Shown here piece after piece: positions 34,669 to 44,392 of a DNA stretch of 64,000 bases. Position 1 is the first letter of the stretch. Every line of letters starts with the position of its first letter. The notes under the pieces are model-generated. The model saw only the letters and a program-made list of their open reading frames with translations, was not told where the DNA came from and searched no databases. Position numbers and translations under genes: made by a program. Origin of the DNA: Spongiimicrobium salis (GTDB lineage Bacteria; Bacteroidota; Bacteroidia; Flavobacteriales; Flavobacteriaceae); assembly GCF_043678055.1 (NCBI RefSeq), contig NZ_JBHEQA010000005.1, forward strand, positions 124,001-188,000. Direction: 5' to 3'.

Positions 34669-37600
34669 ATGAAAACCAGACACCTTATTGCAGTACTATT
34701 GCTTTTTTCTTTGACCGTTTATGGTCAAGTTAATCCTAAATGGGCAAGATATCCGGCTATTTCTCCAGATGGGAGTATCATTGCTTTTACCTATAAAGGC
34801 AATTTGTACAGCGTCCCTGTTCGCGGCGGTAATGCTACACAATTAACATTTCATGAAGCGCACGATTTTAGGGCTGTTTGGAGTAAGGATGGGAAAACCT
34901 TGGCTTTTGCCTCCAATCGTTATGGGAATTTTGATGTCTATACCATGGATGCTAAAGGCGGACCCGCAACACGATTGACCTTCCATAGCACTGATGAACG
35001 ACCTTTTAGTTTTTCGGCAGATGGGAAGGATGTAGTTTTTGGGGCTAGTCGTCAAGATGATGTATTGCACCGTCAATATCCTACGGGCACTCAACCAGAA
35101 CTATATAAAGTACCGTTAAAAGGAGGGCGTATTGGACAAATTCTTACGGTTCCTGCTGAAGATGCGCAATTCAATGCCACCGGAACTCAGATACTCTATC
35201 ATGATAGAAAAGGATATGAAGATGAATTTAGAAAGCACCATGTATCGGCCATTGCTCGGGACATATGGAAATATGATGTAGCTACGGATACACATACCAT
35301 GCTGACCCGTTTTGCCGGAGAAGATCGTAATCCTGTATATTCCCAGGATCAACAATCCATGTACTATTTAAGTGAGGAAAGCGGTTCTTTCAATATTCAT
35401 AAAATGAACTTGGGCGATTCTAATAATAAGGAACAACTCACCACTTTTAAGACACACCCTATTCGTTCCTTGAGTATTGGGAACGGCATCTTGTCTTTTA
35501 GTTATGACGGAGAGCTATATACGCTAAAGGAGGGTGGTTCTGCCGAAAAAATCCCCATTGTCATTAGAACACAGCAAGGAAGCAATTCGGATAGTTTTGT
35601 TTCTGTGAACGGGGGGGTACGGGAAATGGATATTTCTCCCGATGGAAAACAGATTGCCTTTATTTCTAGAGGGGAGGTCTTTGTGACTTCTGTAGAAGGA
35701 GCGCTGACGAAACGATTGACGAATACTCCGGAACAAGAGCGTTTTGTAAAGTTTACCCACGATGGCAAGGCAGTAGCTTATGCCAGTGAACGGGAGGGGA
35801 AATGGAACATTTATCAAACCAAAAAAATACGCAGTGAAGAACCCTTTTTCTTTGCGGCTACCACCTTAAAAGAAGAGGTGTTGTTGTCCAATACGGAAGA
35901 CAATTACTTGCCCGAGTTTTCACCAGATGGAAATTTTATGGCGTTTATAGCAGGGAGAAGGACCTTAAAGGTATTGAATCTTAAAACCAAAGCGGTTACG
36001 ACACTATTGACACCAGATGATCTGTATCATTTTCAGGATGGAGATCAGTATTTTAAATGGAGTCCGGATAGCAAGTGGTTGTTGGTCGATTGGGGAGTGT
36101 CTTTGAGCAATAGCGATGTGTTGTTGTTGAAGGCGGATGGGTCCAAAAGAGTCAATCTCAATGAAAGTGGATATTATGATTACGCTCCAAAATGGGTCAA
36201 TGGTGGAAAACAAATGTTGTGGTTTAGTAATCGAAACGGTCTAAAAAGTTATGCAACCAGTGGACGTTCGGAATCCGATGTGTACAGTATGTTCTTCACC
36301 AAAGATAGTTGGGACAAGTTCAATATGTCCAAAGAGGATTATGACTTGATGAAACAAATAGAAAAAACACAAGAAAAACCAAAAAAGGAAGAAGATTCGA
36401 AGAAAAAAGGAAAGAAAGGGAAAAAGGAAGCCGATGCTGATAAAAAAGCGACCCCTAAAGCCTTGACTTTTGATTGGGAGGACCTCCAAACACGAAAATC
36501 ACGATTGACCATTCACTCCTCCTTTTTGGGCGATGCCGTGTTGTCCAAAGATGGTGAAAAATTGTATTATCTCGCCCGATTCGAAAAAGATTTGAACTTA
36601 TGGGAAACGGAATTGAGAACGAAGAATACCAAAAAACTAATTTCTTTAGGGGCCCGTTCAGGAAGTTTGCAATGGGATTCCAAACAGGAAAATCTTTTTC
36701 TATTGAGCGATGGGAGGATTTCAAAAATTAATCTTGCCGGAGCCAAACAAAAGCCAGTAAAAATTCAATCTGAAATGCGTTTGGATACCGAGGCGGAACG
36801 CGCGTATATGTTTGATCATATATGGTTGCGGACCAATGCCATTTTTTATCATTCCAATTTTCACGGCATTGATTGGAAAGCCATGCGCAAGGAATATGAG
36901 AAGTATTTGCCCCATATTGGAAATTCCCACGAATTTGCTGAAATGGCCTCTGAACTCCTTGGGGAATTAAATGTTTCCCATGCCGGGGGACGCTACCGGG
37001 GATTTATGCCCAATGGTGATGCCACGGCCTCTTTGGGTATTTTTATGGATTATGGCCATGAGGGAAACGGTATTAAAATCGCTGAGGTGATAAAAGGAGG
37101 TCCTTTGGATAAAGCTTCGTATAAGTTGAAAGCCGGAATGATTATTGAAAAAATCAATGGAACCCTTGTTTCCCCGGATAGGGATGTAGCTACCTACTTG
37201 AATAGAATAGCCAATACTTTTACCTTATTGGATATCGTGGATGAAAAAGGAAATCGCAAGCAAATTACGGTAAAACCAATTTCTTTGGGAGAAGAGAATG
37301 GCTTATTATACACGCGATGGGTAAAGCAAAATGAAAAAGAAGTTGCCGAAAAGAGCAAAGGCACTTTAGGTTATGTTCATATACCTGGTATGAGTGATGG
37401 ACCATACCGTTCTATATATGAACGCATGATGGGGAAATTCAACGACAAAAAAGCGGTAATCGTAGATACCCGATTTAATGGAGGGGGCGATTTAGTGGCC
37501 GATTTGGCCATGTTCTTTACAGGAATCCCATTTTTATCCTATGAAACGGAGGCGCGGAAAGTAGGAGGAGAGCCTACATCGCGTTGGACCAAACCTACTT

Positions 37601-37911
37601 TGGCCATGTTCAATGAATCTATGTATAGTGATGGTTCCTGTTTCGCCAGTGGATATACAGACCTGAAAATAGGGAAGACCGTGGGGATGCCGGTACCGGG
37701 AACCTGCAGTTTTGCAGGTTGGGAACGTCTTCCCAATGGTATTGTTTGGGGTGTTGTTCCCGTTAGCGCCAAGAATAAGGCAGGGGAATGGCTAGAAAAC
37801 AATGAAACCGATCCCATGATTCAAGTAAAAAACACGCCCAATATAATTGACAAAGGGCGGGACGAACAATTAGAACGTTCCATTGAAGAATTGCTCAAAG
37901 AAGTGGAATAA
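34669..37911 (+). CDS. Tricorn-like S41 protease with propeller and PDZ domains
   Basis: 1080 residues from 34669, where a signal peptide starts (ending TVYGQ); ATG 34651 is six codons upstream. Order: signal peptide, two WD40/PD40-like propeller domains (about 20-560; ISPDGSIIAFTY, WSKDGKTLAFAS, ISPDGKQIAFIS), a Lys/Glu-rich linker, a further propeller segment, then the tricorn C1 domain, a PDZ domain (about 800-880; GMIIEKINGTLVS) and the C2 domain. The nucleophile is Ser987 in NESMYSDGS, matching tricorn NExxxSDG; substrate contacts lie in DTRFNGGGD. It would degrade peptides in the periplasm. It starts about 110 bases after the CAT gene. Confidence 0.92.
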   Translation: MKTRHLIAVLLLFSLTVYGQVNPKWARYPAISPDGSIIAFTYKGNLYSVPVRGGNATQLTFHEAHDFRAVWSKDGKTLAFASNRYGNFDVYTMDAKGGPATRLTFHSTDERPFSFSADGKDVVFGASRQDDVLHRQYPTGTQPELYKVPLKGGRIGQILTVPAEDAQFNATGTQILYHDRKGYEDEFRKHHVSAIARDIWKYDVATDTHTMLTRFAGEDRNPVYSQDQQSMYYLSEESGSFNIHKMNLGDSNNKEQLTTFKTHPIRSLSIGNGILSFSYDGELYTLKEGGSAEKIPIVIRTQQGSNSDSFVSVNGGVREMDISPDGKQIAFISRGEVFVTSVEGALTKRLTNTPEQERFVKFTHDGKAVAYASEREGKWNIYQTKKIRSEEPFFFAATTLKEEVLLSNTEDNYLPEFSPDGNFMAFIAGRRTLKVLNLKTKAVTTLLTPDDLYHFQDGDQYFKWSPDSKWLLVDWGVSLSNSDVLLLKADGSKRVNLNESGYYDYAPKWVNGGKQMLWFSNRNGLKSYATSGRSESDVYSMFFTKDSWDKFNMSKEDYDLMKQIEKTQEKPKKEEDSKKKGKKGKKEADADKKATPKALTFDWEDLQTRKSRLTIHSSFLGDAVLSKDGEKLYYLARFEKDLNLWETELRTKNTKKLISLGARSGSLQWDSKQENLFLLSDGRISKINLAGAKQKPVKIQSEMRLDTEAERAYMFDHIWLRTNAIFYHSNFHGIDWKAMRKEYEKYLPHIGNSHEFAEMASELLGELNVSHAGGRYRGFMPNGDATASLGIFMDYGHEGNGIKIAEVIKGGPLDKASYKLKAGMIIEKINGTLVSPDRDVATYLNRIANTFTLLDIVDEKGNRKQITVKPISLGEENGLLYTRWVKQNEKEVAEKSKGTLGYVHIPGMSDGPYRSIYERMMGKFNDKKAVIVDTRFNGGGDLVADLAMFFTGIPFLSYETEARKVGGEPTSRWTKPTLAMFNESMYSDGSCFASGYTDLKIGKTVGMPVPGTCSFAGWERLPNGIVWGVVPVSAKNKAGEWLENNETDPMIQVKNTPNIIDKGRDEQLERSIEELLKEVE

Positions 37912-37932
37912 TTTAGAATAATTGCTAGTAAT

Positions 37933-37962
37933 CCGGAAAAGACTAACGCGCTACTTTTCCGG
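37933..37962. terminator. Hairpin overlapping the end of the small zinc-finger gene
   Basis: CCGGAAAAG (37933-37941) pairs perfectly with CTTTTCCGG (37954-37962) around a 12-nt loop that contains the stop codon of the minus-strand gene. It lies between convergent genes but has no flanking T run on either side, so termination is uncertain. Confidence 0.4.
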
Positions 37963-38128
37963 AACCTCCACAATTATCACATTTATCTTTCCCTCCGCGC
38001 ATGGCAATCCAATATCCTTTGCCCTCGCATTTTCCACATTTTATAAAAGGGGATTTATCCTGGGATTTCTGATACAAATAATAGATGCCTCCTACGACGA
38101 GCAGAAGGACTAAAGCCCGTATAACCAT
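37943..38128 (-). CDS. Small membrane-anchored DnaJ-type zinc-finger protein
   Basis: 61 residues: one N-terminal transmembrane helix (about 3-18), a short basic linker, then two CxxCxGxG-type modules, CGKCEGKG and CDNCGGSG, spaced by 14 residues. This is the zinc-binding pattern of the DnaJ cysteine-rich domain, without a J domain. It may bind unfolded protein or metal at the membrane; the real role is unknown. It is convergent with the tricorn gene and is probably a single-gene unit. Confidence 0.8.
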   Translation of the reverse strand: MVIRALVLLLVVGGIYYLYQKSQDKSPFIKCGKCEGKGYWIAMRGGKDKCDNCGGSGKVAR

Positions 38129-38214
38129 AAAAAATAAATTCTCTTAGCATTCAAAGATACAATTTAGAAACGGTATGAAATATTGCTTTGAAACCTAAGT
38201 TTCCATGAAAAAAG

Positions 38215-39858
38215 CTAAGGATTTTTTGTGGTCTTTGCCCGTTGAAGGTGCTGTTGGAATAGGGCTAGGTTGGAATCCTGGTCTGCTTTTGCGATTTCCA
38301 CAGCTCTTGTAAAGCAAGGTATTGCTTGCGCTGCATTCTTACAACCCAAATAGCCTTCCCCTAAACTGTCCCAAGCATTGGCAGATTGTGGATGTCTTTC
38401 AGTGTTTTCCTTAAATAAGGCAATCGCAGCCTCACAATTGTCTTTTAATAGATTGTATCCAATGCGGTTTATGGCATTTTCTGAAGGCGCATACAAGTTG
38501 AAGTACGCTTCTTTTAGGCTATCGCCAATTTTTGTATTCCCTTCCTCATAGTATAAGTACATGATACGGGCAATGGAACTATCGGAGGGCAATACCTCAT
38601 AACCACAGGCATCGGATAATTTGTCAAAATAACGTTGTAGGGCTTTGATGCCTCCTTCACTTTCAAATTCTTTCAAAGAACTCCGATCGGGATATCCCTG
38701 GATGCCATAGTCATCTTCAAGACCATGGGTCGTCAAATAGAGCTGATGTATCAAATTGGGGTCTTTTATAGGATTCACATTCGCTAAAAAAATAATGGTG
38801 GTACCGTCATCAAATAATGTAATGGATGAACGGTGTCCACGTAATGCTCCTCCATGGGTATACATTCTGACGTTGACATTCCGTTCCACCAAATCATCCC
38901 AGTTCCTGATCCATCCATAACAATAGCCCTCTTTATTGGGAGTCCACATTTTTTTCGTGGCACTAGGGGATAAAAGTTTATGATTCCGTAAGGCTTCGCT
39001 CCAAATAAAAAGGTCTTCAACCGTAGAATGCATTCCGCCAGTGCTAAATTTATTGGATTGATCTCTAAAAGGAACCGCTTTAAAATCACCTCCATAAGCC
39101 CTAAACAGCATACGGAAACTTTCGTCTTCTATAAAAGCATATCCTGGAGCAGTATGTTGCTTGATGAAAGTATTGTCGGCAAAACCTGTATGTTTGAGGC
39201 CCAGGGGTTCTGTAATGCGATTTTTCAATAAGATAGCATACGACTTTCCGGAAACTTCTTCCAGCAGTGCTCCCAGAAGCATGTAGCCCAAACTACTGTA
39301 ATGGTATCGCGTCCCAGGTTGATGAGCCAAAGATACCTTACTGACCAACACTGCCAATTCTTGTGGAGTGTAGGATGAAGAAGAAAAAGTAGCCTCATCC
39401 AAACCATTTCGCAGCAAGCCTTCATAATGTGGCAAGCCCGAAGTATGGGATAATAACCTGTGTAGGGTGAGTTCTTTTCCGAGCTCTTGGGGAAAATAAG
39501 GCAAATAAGTATCAATACTCGCCTCTAAACTTAAAGTTCCTTCTTCTACCATTTGCATGATCAACATGGCCGTAAATTGTTTGGTGATCGATCCAATGGG
39601 AAATTTGGTCTGCACATTATTTGGGGTCTCCGATTCACGATGCTTAAAACCATAGGCATTTTTAAAATGGACTTGACCGTTTTTTGCAATCAGTACCGCT
39701 CCATTGAAAGGGCTACCAATTTCTCGTCGTCCATTTTTTGCCCATTCTTCCATGATATCGGAAATAGGTATAGGTTCATTACTGCAAGAGCTTAAGATAA
39801 GGGATATACTAAGAAGAAAGATTAGCTTCCAGGCCGGTTTACTAAGGCGATAAATCAT
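38215..39858 (-). CDS. Serine hydrolase lipoprotein with C-terminal TPR region
   Basis: 547 residues. The signal peptide ends in the lipobox ILSSC. The beta-lactamase class C fold spans about 50-370, with nucleophile motif SITK, tyrosine motif YHYSSLGYMLLG and the third motif MYTHGGALRG. Residues 410-547 hold tetratricopeptide-like repeats (AIALFKENTERHPQSANAWD, SLGEGYLGCKNAAQAIPCF), an arrangement known for Bacteroidota serine hydrolases. Likely periplasmic or outer-membrane esterase/peptidase of unknown substrate. It is the second of three serine hydrolases in this window. Confidence 0.9.
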   Translation of the reverse strand: MIYRLSKPAWKLIFLLSISLILSSCSNEPIPISDIMEEWAKNGRREIGSPFNGAVLIAKNGQVHFKNAYGFKHRESETPNNVQTKFPIGSITKQFTAMLIMQMVEEGTLSLEASIDTYLPYFPQELGKELTLHRLLSHTSGLPHYEGLLRNGLDEATFSSSSYTPQELAVLVSKVSLAHQPGTRYHYSSLGYMLLGALLEEVSGKSYAILLKNRITEPLGLKHTGFADNTFIKQHTAPGYAFIEDESFRMLFRAYGGDFKAVPFRDQSNKFSTGGMHSTVEDLFIWSEALRNHKLLSPSATKKMWTPNKEGYCYGWIRNWDDLVERNVNVRMYTHGGALRGHRSSITLFDDGTTIIFLANVNPIKDPNLIHQLYLTTHGLEDDYGIQGYPDRSSLKEFESEGGIKALQRYFDKLSDACGYEVLPSDSSIARIMYLYYEEGNTKIGDSLKEAYFNLYAPSENAINRIGYNLLKDNCEAAIALFKENTERHPQSANAWDSLGEGYLGCKNAAQAIPCFTRAVEIAKADQDSNLALFQQHLQRAKTTKNP

Positions 39859-39945
39859 GATTGTTCTATTTTATGATGAATAGCACAAATGTATGTACCG
39901 ACCCCAAGATTAAGGGTGCCATCCTTGCGGCATTCTTATGTCATT

Positions 39946-40542
39946 CTAGAAAAAGTTGGGTACAAAAGCCAAAGTATTCTTATCTCCCTGGTTTAATTGT
40001 AATGTGTTTTTGGAGACCATGATCAAATTAAAAATTAAGCAAAAAACATAGACGATCATAGCCACATAAAGCGCGTTTCCAGCATCCCCGGAGAAGAGGT
40101 TGTTTAAGGCAATGGATAAGAAAAAGAGCATCATGGAAAATATTGTCCATAGAATCTGAAAACTGATGATTTTTCCTCCGAGCCGTTTTACAATTTCAGA
40201 TTTTTGGTTTCGTTTCCATAAGGCGAAAGGCAAAAGAATATTGCCCAAAGGAATAACAAGGGTAAGTAATATGAACAAGTTCATTTTATTCAATATCCTT
40301 TTTTCCCGAGGCATCTGAGCCCTTTCTGTAGCGTCGGAAGCGAAATCAGTAAGCTTGAGGTCCAGAACCTTGGCCAGCGTCTGTAAGGTATACAGTCGCG
40401 GGACCACATTTTCTTTTTCAATACGCTGTATGGTTCTCAAGGAAATGTGTGAAATTTCAGCTAATGATTCTTGGGATAAGGCCTTATTCAGTCGGGCCTC
40501 TTTTATTTTTTCTGCTAAGATTTTTTGATTGATATTTTTCAT
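39946..40542 (-). CDS. XRE-family regulator with C-terminal membrane domain
   Basis: 198 residues. A helix-turn-helix of the Cro/CI type spans 5-65 (LNKALSQESLAEISHISLRT, then IEKENVVPRLYTLQTLAKV). It is followed by a region with about three or four transmembrane helices (NLFILLTLVIPLGNILLPFALW and later), resembling the DUF4870 membrane module. DNA binding and membrane insertion in one protein suggest a membrane-tethered transcription factor. The ATG overlaps the stop of the upstream gene by four bases (ATGA), so translation is coupled to the membrane protein at 40539-41072. Confidence 0.88.
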   Translation of the reverse strand: MKNINQKILAEKIKEARLNKALSQESLAEISHISLRTIQRIEKENVVPRLYTLQTLAKVLDLKLTDFASDATERAQMPREKRILNKMNLFILLTLVIPLGNILLPFALWKRNQKSEIVKRLGGKIISFQILWTIFSMMLFFLSIALNNLFSGDAGNALYVAMIVYVFCLIFNLIMVSKNTLQLNQGDKNTLAFVPNFF

Positions 40543-41072
40543 TTGTTTAATGTATTGCTATAGAAATGTTCCATAAAAACAAGAAGTTCTTTTTCTTTTT
40601 GTGTGCCGATGACCATCTTTTTTCCTGTTTTTAACTGAATGGCAAGCCCCTTTCTTCCTTTAACATTGTATACCGTGCCATATGCCGTAGGCCATCGAAT
40701 CCCCCAACCTCCTACAAAACCATAATCAATAAGCTCGGCCTTTTCTACGTGTTCCCATAAAATGCTTTTACGGACAAAAGGAAGAAATTCAAAGTGGATA
40801 CCGGAACTATTGATTTCTGTCCGCAATCGCATACACCAAAATAAACCTATAAAACCATATACAATGCACGCAAAAACCAAAAGTCCTATATTAGACATGG
40901 GATGAGACCCAAAGGTTTCACCAAGAACGAATTGTTTGTAGATCCCTAAGGTGGGGATGATTCCTATGCCCAGTAAAATAAGCCATAACCACCATTGTCT
41001 AAAGTATTGAATTTCCTTAAATATGCCATTCATAAGGTAACTGTATCCTGCCAAATGTACAATTTTATTCAT
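40539..41072 (-). CDS. Membrane protein of unknown function, partner of the XRE regulator
   Basis: 177 residues. Two transmembrane helices (about 25-45 and 60-82: WWLWLILLGIGIIPTLGIY, LLVFACIVYGFIGLFW) are followed by a cytoplasmic beta-rich domain (TEINSSGIHFEFLPFVRKSI, GFVGGWGIRWP, GLAIQLKTGKKMVIGTQ) that resembles bacterial PH-like domains. No catalytic motif. An alternative start at 41033 (NGIFKEIQYF) would remove 13 residues and is equally plausible. It overlaps the XRE-membrane regulator by four bases and is likely its regulatory partner or target. Confidence 0.8.
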   Translation of the reverse strand: MNKIVHLAGYSYLMNGIFKEIQYFRQWWLWLILLGIGIIPTLGIYKQFVLGETFGSHPMSNIGLLVFACIVYGFIGLFWCMRLRTEINSSGIHFEFLPFVRKSILWEHVEKAELIDYGFVGGWGIRWPTAYGTVYNVKGRKGLAIQLKTGKKMVIGTQKEKELLVFMEHFYSNTLNK

Positions 41073-41166
41073 GCTTTTTGCAGAAGAACACTCTTATGCG
41101 GTTCGCATCAAATAATAAAAGTTTTTTTTTCGTTTTCTAGTTCACAACAGACCGAATCCTGCTTTT

Positions 41167-41619
41167 ATGAGTACAAATAAGACCATCACCCTATCTTCCC
41201 AATGGACCAATATAAGTTTATATGGTACAGCCTTATTATGTATCCTAAGCATTCCTTTATTATGGCTGGTTTGGAAAAACCAGGAATTGCATATGGGAAT
41301 GCTTATCGCACCAATTATATTAATGGTACTCCTTGGCGGTGTTATCTATCAATTCCTTTATGTCTGTAATGCACAGCTTATAGGGGATGTATTAGTTTTA
41401 AAGAAAAAATTTAGACCTGAGAAGAAATATACTTTTGATGCCATTGGTTATCCCACTTCATTTCAGTTAAAGACCACAAGATACATCACGGTTGAAATGA
41501 AGAATGGAGACGGTACTTTGGAAAAATATCTTATTCTCAATTCTAGGGCATTGCTGTCTTTTGAAAATAAAGATGCCGAACAAACTTTGATCGAACTTAG
41601 AAATAGGAGTCGAGTTTGA
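41167..41619 (+). CDS. Small membrane protein of unknown function
   Basis: 150 residues with two transmembrane helices near the N-terminus (about 18-38 and 45-68), followed by a soluble domain with alternating beta strands (LKKKFRPEKKYTFDAIGYP, RYITVEMKNGDGTLEKYLIL). The plan resembles that of the neighbour at 40539 (two helices then a PH-like domain), though I see no clear sequence identity. It diverges from that gene across less than 100 bases, so the two promoters overlap. Function unknown. Confidence 0.75.
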   Translation: MSTNKTITLSSQWTNISLYGTALLCILSIPLLWLVWKNQELHMGMLIAPIILMVLLGGVIYQFLYVCNAQLIGDVLVLKKKFRPEKKYTFDAIGYPTSFQLKTTRYITVEMKNGDGTLEKYLILNSRALLSFENKDAEQTLIELRNRSRV

Positions 41620-41659
41620 TCAATGCTATGCCGGGTGATTAAAAACAACAACCCCTCAT

Positions 41660-44386
41660 TTAGCGCCATCTATTTATTCTTTCGGCATTTTCTTCGCCCA
41701 AAGTTGCTGCTAAAGATTGAATTCTGGATTTTAGCAATAACTTTCGACCTTCAAGGGTTCTGGTATAGACCAATTCACAGGCCCCTACGGTACGTCGCCA
41801 TTGCTTGTCGAAATATAGGGCGTATGCCTTTTTTTTACCAATAGTATCAGGCACGGAATGATAATCTTTTTGTGAAAACATTTTCAGATAAAAACTCTTA
41901 CGGATAATAATATACCTAGGATTATCTACAGCACCTATGGTTTCCTGTAAAGCACCAATGAATACTGATTTTTCATAGGTAGTTCCTCCTTTGAGGTGGC
42001 AATAAATGGCGCCAGACTCATCTAAATGAGCGATAACCTTCAATTGCTGGTGTTCCGTATGGATCACACCAATTTTTAATAAAGTGGCTAGGAGTGCCTT
42101 TCCTATATTTTCAATGTCCGCTGCAATATCCCTGTATTTTATATAGATGTTGGCGACTTTATATAAAGTTCTTCCAAAAAGCAAAAATGCTACCATTCCA
42201 ATCCCGATCATCCAGGACGACAGTGCTTCGCCATTACTAACCAAATCGGCCGATAGTAGTAATCCTCCGTATAGGAAAATAAAAAGACTGAATAGTAAAG
42301 AGGTCAAAGTGCCAACGAGGTAGCCAATCGTTTTTTTGTAGTATAGGGATTTATTTTGTGTATAATTAATTTCTTTAGGCGTCGCAATTTTGATTTCCTC
42401 TACTAAGGATACCCCATGAGTTAAAGCATCTTGCCAACGCGCTTTTAAATGTTCTCGTTGCCCCGCTTTTAAAAACATTTTGGTATTGATTTCCTGAATA
42501 TGTTCGCGGGTATGCAATTGTTCGGGAATACCTAAACGATCCACCCCATTTTCTATACGGGCTTCTTTTTTTAGGGACACTCCAACAAAAGCTTTAAATC
42601 GTCTTTTTAATAATCGAATGTCATCCCCACCATCTGCAGCCGAGGGGTCCACGCATACCAAATGCCATATATTTCCGGTCTTTTCTTTGTTCTGACGTGC
42701 TGTTCTAATGGCACGTCCCCGCATTTGATTGGAAAGTACGTAGGAACCCACAAAACTGGCCAATATCAAAGCATTGATCGAAGGAGCGTCCCAACCTTCT
42801 CCCAATAAGGATTTTGTTCCTATCAAAACTTGGATATGTCCTGTTTGGAATATTTGGGTAATGATATGTACAATATCGTGTTTGATCTGTTCATTTGGAT
42901 GGATAATGACATAACTTTGATCAAAGGGGAGCCTAGTGTTAGACACCTCATGAAGACCATAGGTAGCCGCAATGGCGTTAAAAGCTGAAAGGGCCATAAC
43001 TGGAATAATGATCAGGGAACCTGTCAATACCCCCATTCGAAGATTTTGGGTATTATTTCTTCGGAGTTGTTCAAAAATAGGGAGTACCCCAATTTTATCC
43101 AATTCCAAGGTGTTGGATGTTTCATGAATTAAAAATTCCTTACGGATATAATCGGTTAAAATTACCATTCGTAATGCTTCGTTGAGCTGACCATGTTCAA
43201 AAGATACAATACGTTCAATACTTTTTAATTTGCTGATACTAGAGCTTAAGGATCGATTGATTTTCCGATGATGTTTAAAATTGATGGCCCGACGCTCTAT
43301 GGCACCATTTCGCTTTAATTGATGGCTCAATTTTTCCTGATGGGCTTCAAACCCCTTAAAATTGTCAGGATCTTTATAGAGATAAAATGTCAAAAGTGTT
43401 TCGATCCAATCGTAATTGAGTTTTGGAATTTTAAAGTGGGCATCGCCAATTACTTCTAAATGTGTTGCTGTAATTTCTTCTCCAATGGCATGAAGAAAAA
43501 TGAGCATGGCCGAATAGTATTCTAGATTTGAATAAATCCATTCTATATTTTCTAAAGGAGTGGTAAAGGTTGGATGCTGCAAGAATCCCTTAATTAGCAT
43601 ATCATCCGTTTTAATTTCCTCGAACAAGCGATCAATACGTTGACGATGGTGACCTATGGTCTTCTTTTCCTTGGCTGTTGGATGGGAAAAAAAGACATAA
43701 TCCTGATGGGGGCAAAGATCCCCTTCAACCACCAGTTCTGGAATGGATATTTCAGTATCCACGGGGCCGTTGAGCTGGGTATAGCGTTGCCATTCCAATG
43801 CGGAAACGTCATAGGGGGGAGTTGCGGTAAGTCCTACCACTGTTGGATTTAAAGCTTTCTTAATGGTAGTCAATGATTGCCACCATGCATTTTTGAGATG
43901 ATGTGCTTCATCAACGACAATAGTTCCGATATTAATAGCCTGCAATTGCGCAATGAGTACCTCCGTTCTTGTATTGGAAACGGACTTTTCAACAGGATCA
44001 TTTTCCAATTCTTCTTCCCATTCCCCATCTTCCTCTTCCACGTCTCCAGAACAGACGGCATGCAAGGCCTGATAGGTAGATACTGTTAGAAATTTGGGAT
44101 TTTTGATGTCCCGGGAAATCCAATCCGGTGTTTCTGTTACCTGTAAAAACAATTCGCAAAAGCGCTGTATCCATTGGTTACGTATAGCAATACTAGGGGC
44201 AAAAACCAGAGTAGGTTTGTTCAATTGAAGGGCGACTTCCAAGCCCAATACCGTTTTGCCGGAACCGGGAGGGGCAATAATGTGCAAATGATCATCCTCT
44301 AAATGCGCTGCCAACTCCTCTAGCACTCTCTTTTGATAACTACGCCAGGGAAATTTGAATATGATGTTGGGTGGAAATTGTCTCAA
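41660..44386 (-). CDS. Superfamily 2 helicase with internal transmembrane hairpin
   Basis: 908 residues with a TTG start at 44386; there is no ATG ahead of the conserved FKFPWRSYQKRVLEEL opening. Helicase motifs: Walker A APPGSGKT (Lys44), DEAH 159-162 in VVDEAHH, TATP 187-190, motif V GEGWDAPSIN and motif VI QMRGRAIR. The RecA-like halves flank a helical insertion. After these come two strong hydrophobic helices (about 683-708 and 718-740), then a C-terminal domain of about 170 residues without a recognised family. An SF2 DNA/RNA helicase with membrane helices is unusual. It follows the PhzF gene in the same frame, separated by its stop and two codons. Confidence 0.88.
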   Translation of the reverse strand: MRQFPPNIIFKFPWRSYQKRVLEELAAHLEDDHLHIIAPPGSGKTVLGLEVALQLNKPTLVFAPSIAIRNQWIQRFCELFLQVTETPDWISRDIKNPKFLTVSTYQALHAVCSGDVEEEDGEWEEELENDPVEKSVSNTRTEVLIAQLQAINIGTIVVDEAHHLKNAWWQSLTTIKKALNPTVVGLTATPPYDVSALEWQRYTQLNGPVDTEISIPELVVEGDLCPHQDYVFFSHPTAKEKKTIGHHRQRIDRLFEEIKTDDMLIKGFLQHPTFTTPLENIEWIYSNLEYYSAMLIFLHAIGEEITATHLEVIGDAHFKIPKLNYDWIETLLTFYLYKDPDNFKGFEAHQEKLSHQLKRNGAIERRAINFKHHRKINRSLSSSISKLKSIERIVSFEHGQLNEALRMVILTDYIRKEFLIHETSNTLELDKIGVLPIFEQLRRNNTQNLRMGVLTGSLIIIPVMALSAFNAIAATYGLHEVSNTRLPFDQSYVIIHPNEQIKHDIVHIITQIFQTGHIQVLIGTKSLLGEGWDAPSINALILASFVGSYVLSNQMRGRAIRTARQNKEKTGNIWHLVCVDPSAADGGDDIRLLKRRFKAFVGVSLKKEARIENGVDRLGIPEQLHTREHIQEINTKMFLKAGQREHLKARWQDALTHGVSLVEEIKIATPKEINYTQNKSLYYKKTIGYLVGTLTSLLFSLFIFLYGGLLLSADLVSNGEALSSWMIGIGMVAFLLFGRTLYKVANIYIKYRDIAADIENIGKALLATLLKIGVIHTEHQQLKVIAHLDESGAIYCHLKGGTTYEKSVFIGALQETIGAVDNPRYIIIRKSFYLKMFSQKDYHSVPDTIGKKKAYALYFDKQWRRTVGACELVYTRTLEGRKLLLKSRIQSLAATLGEENAERINRWR

Positions 44387-44392
44387 AAAGAA

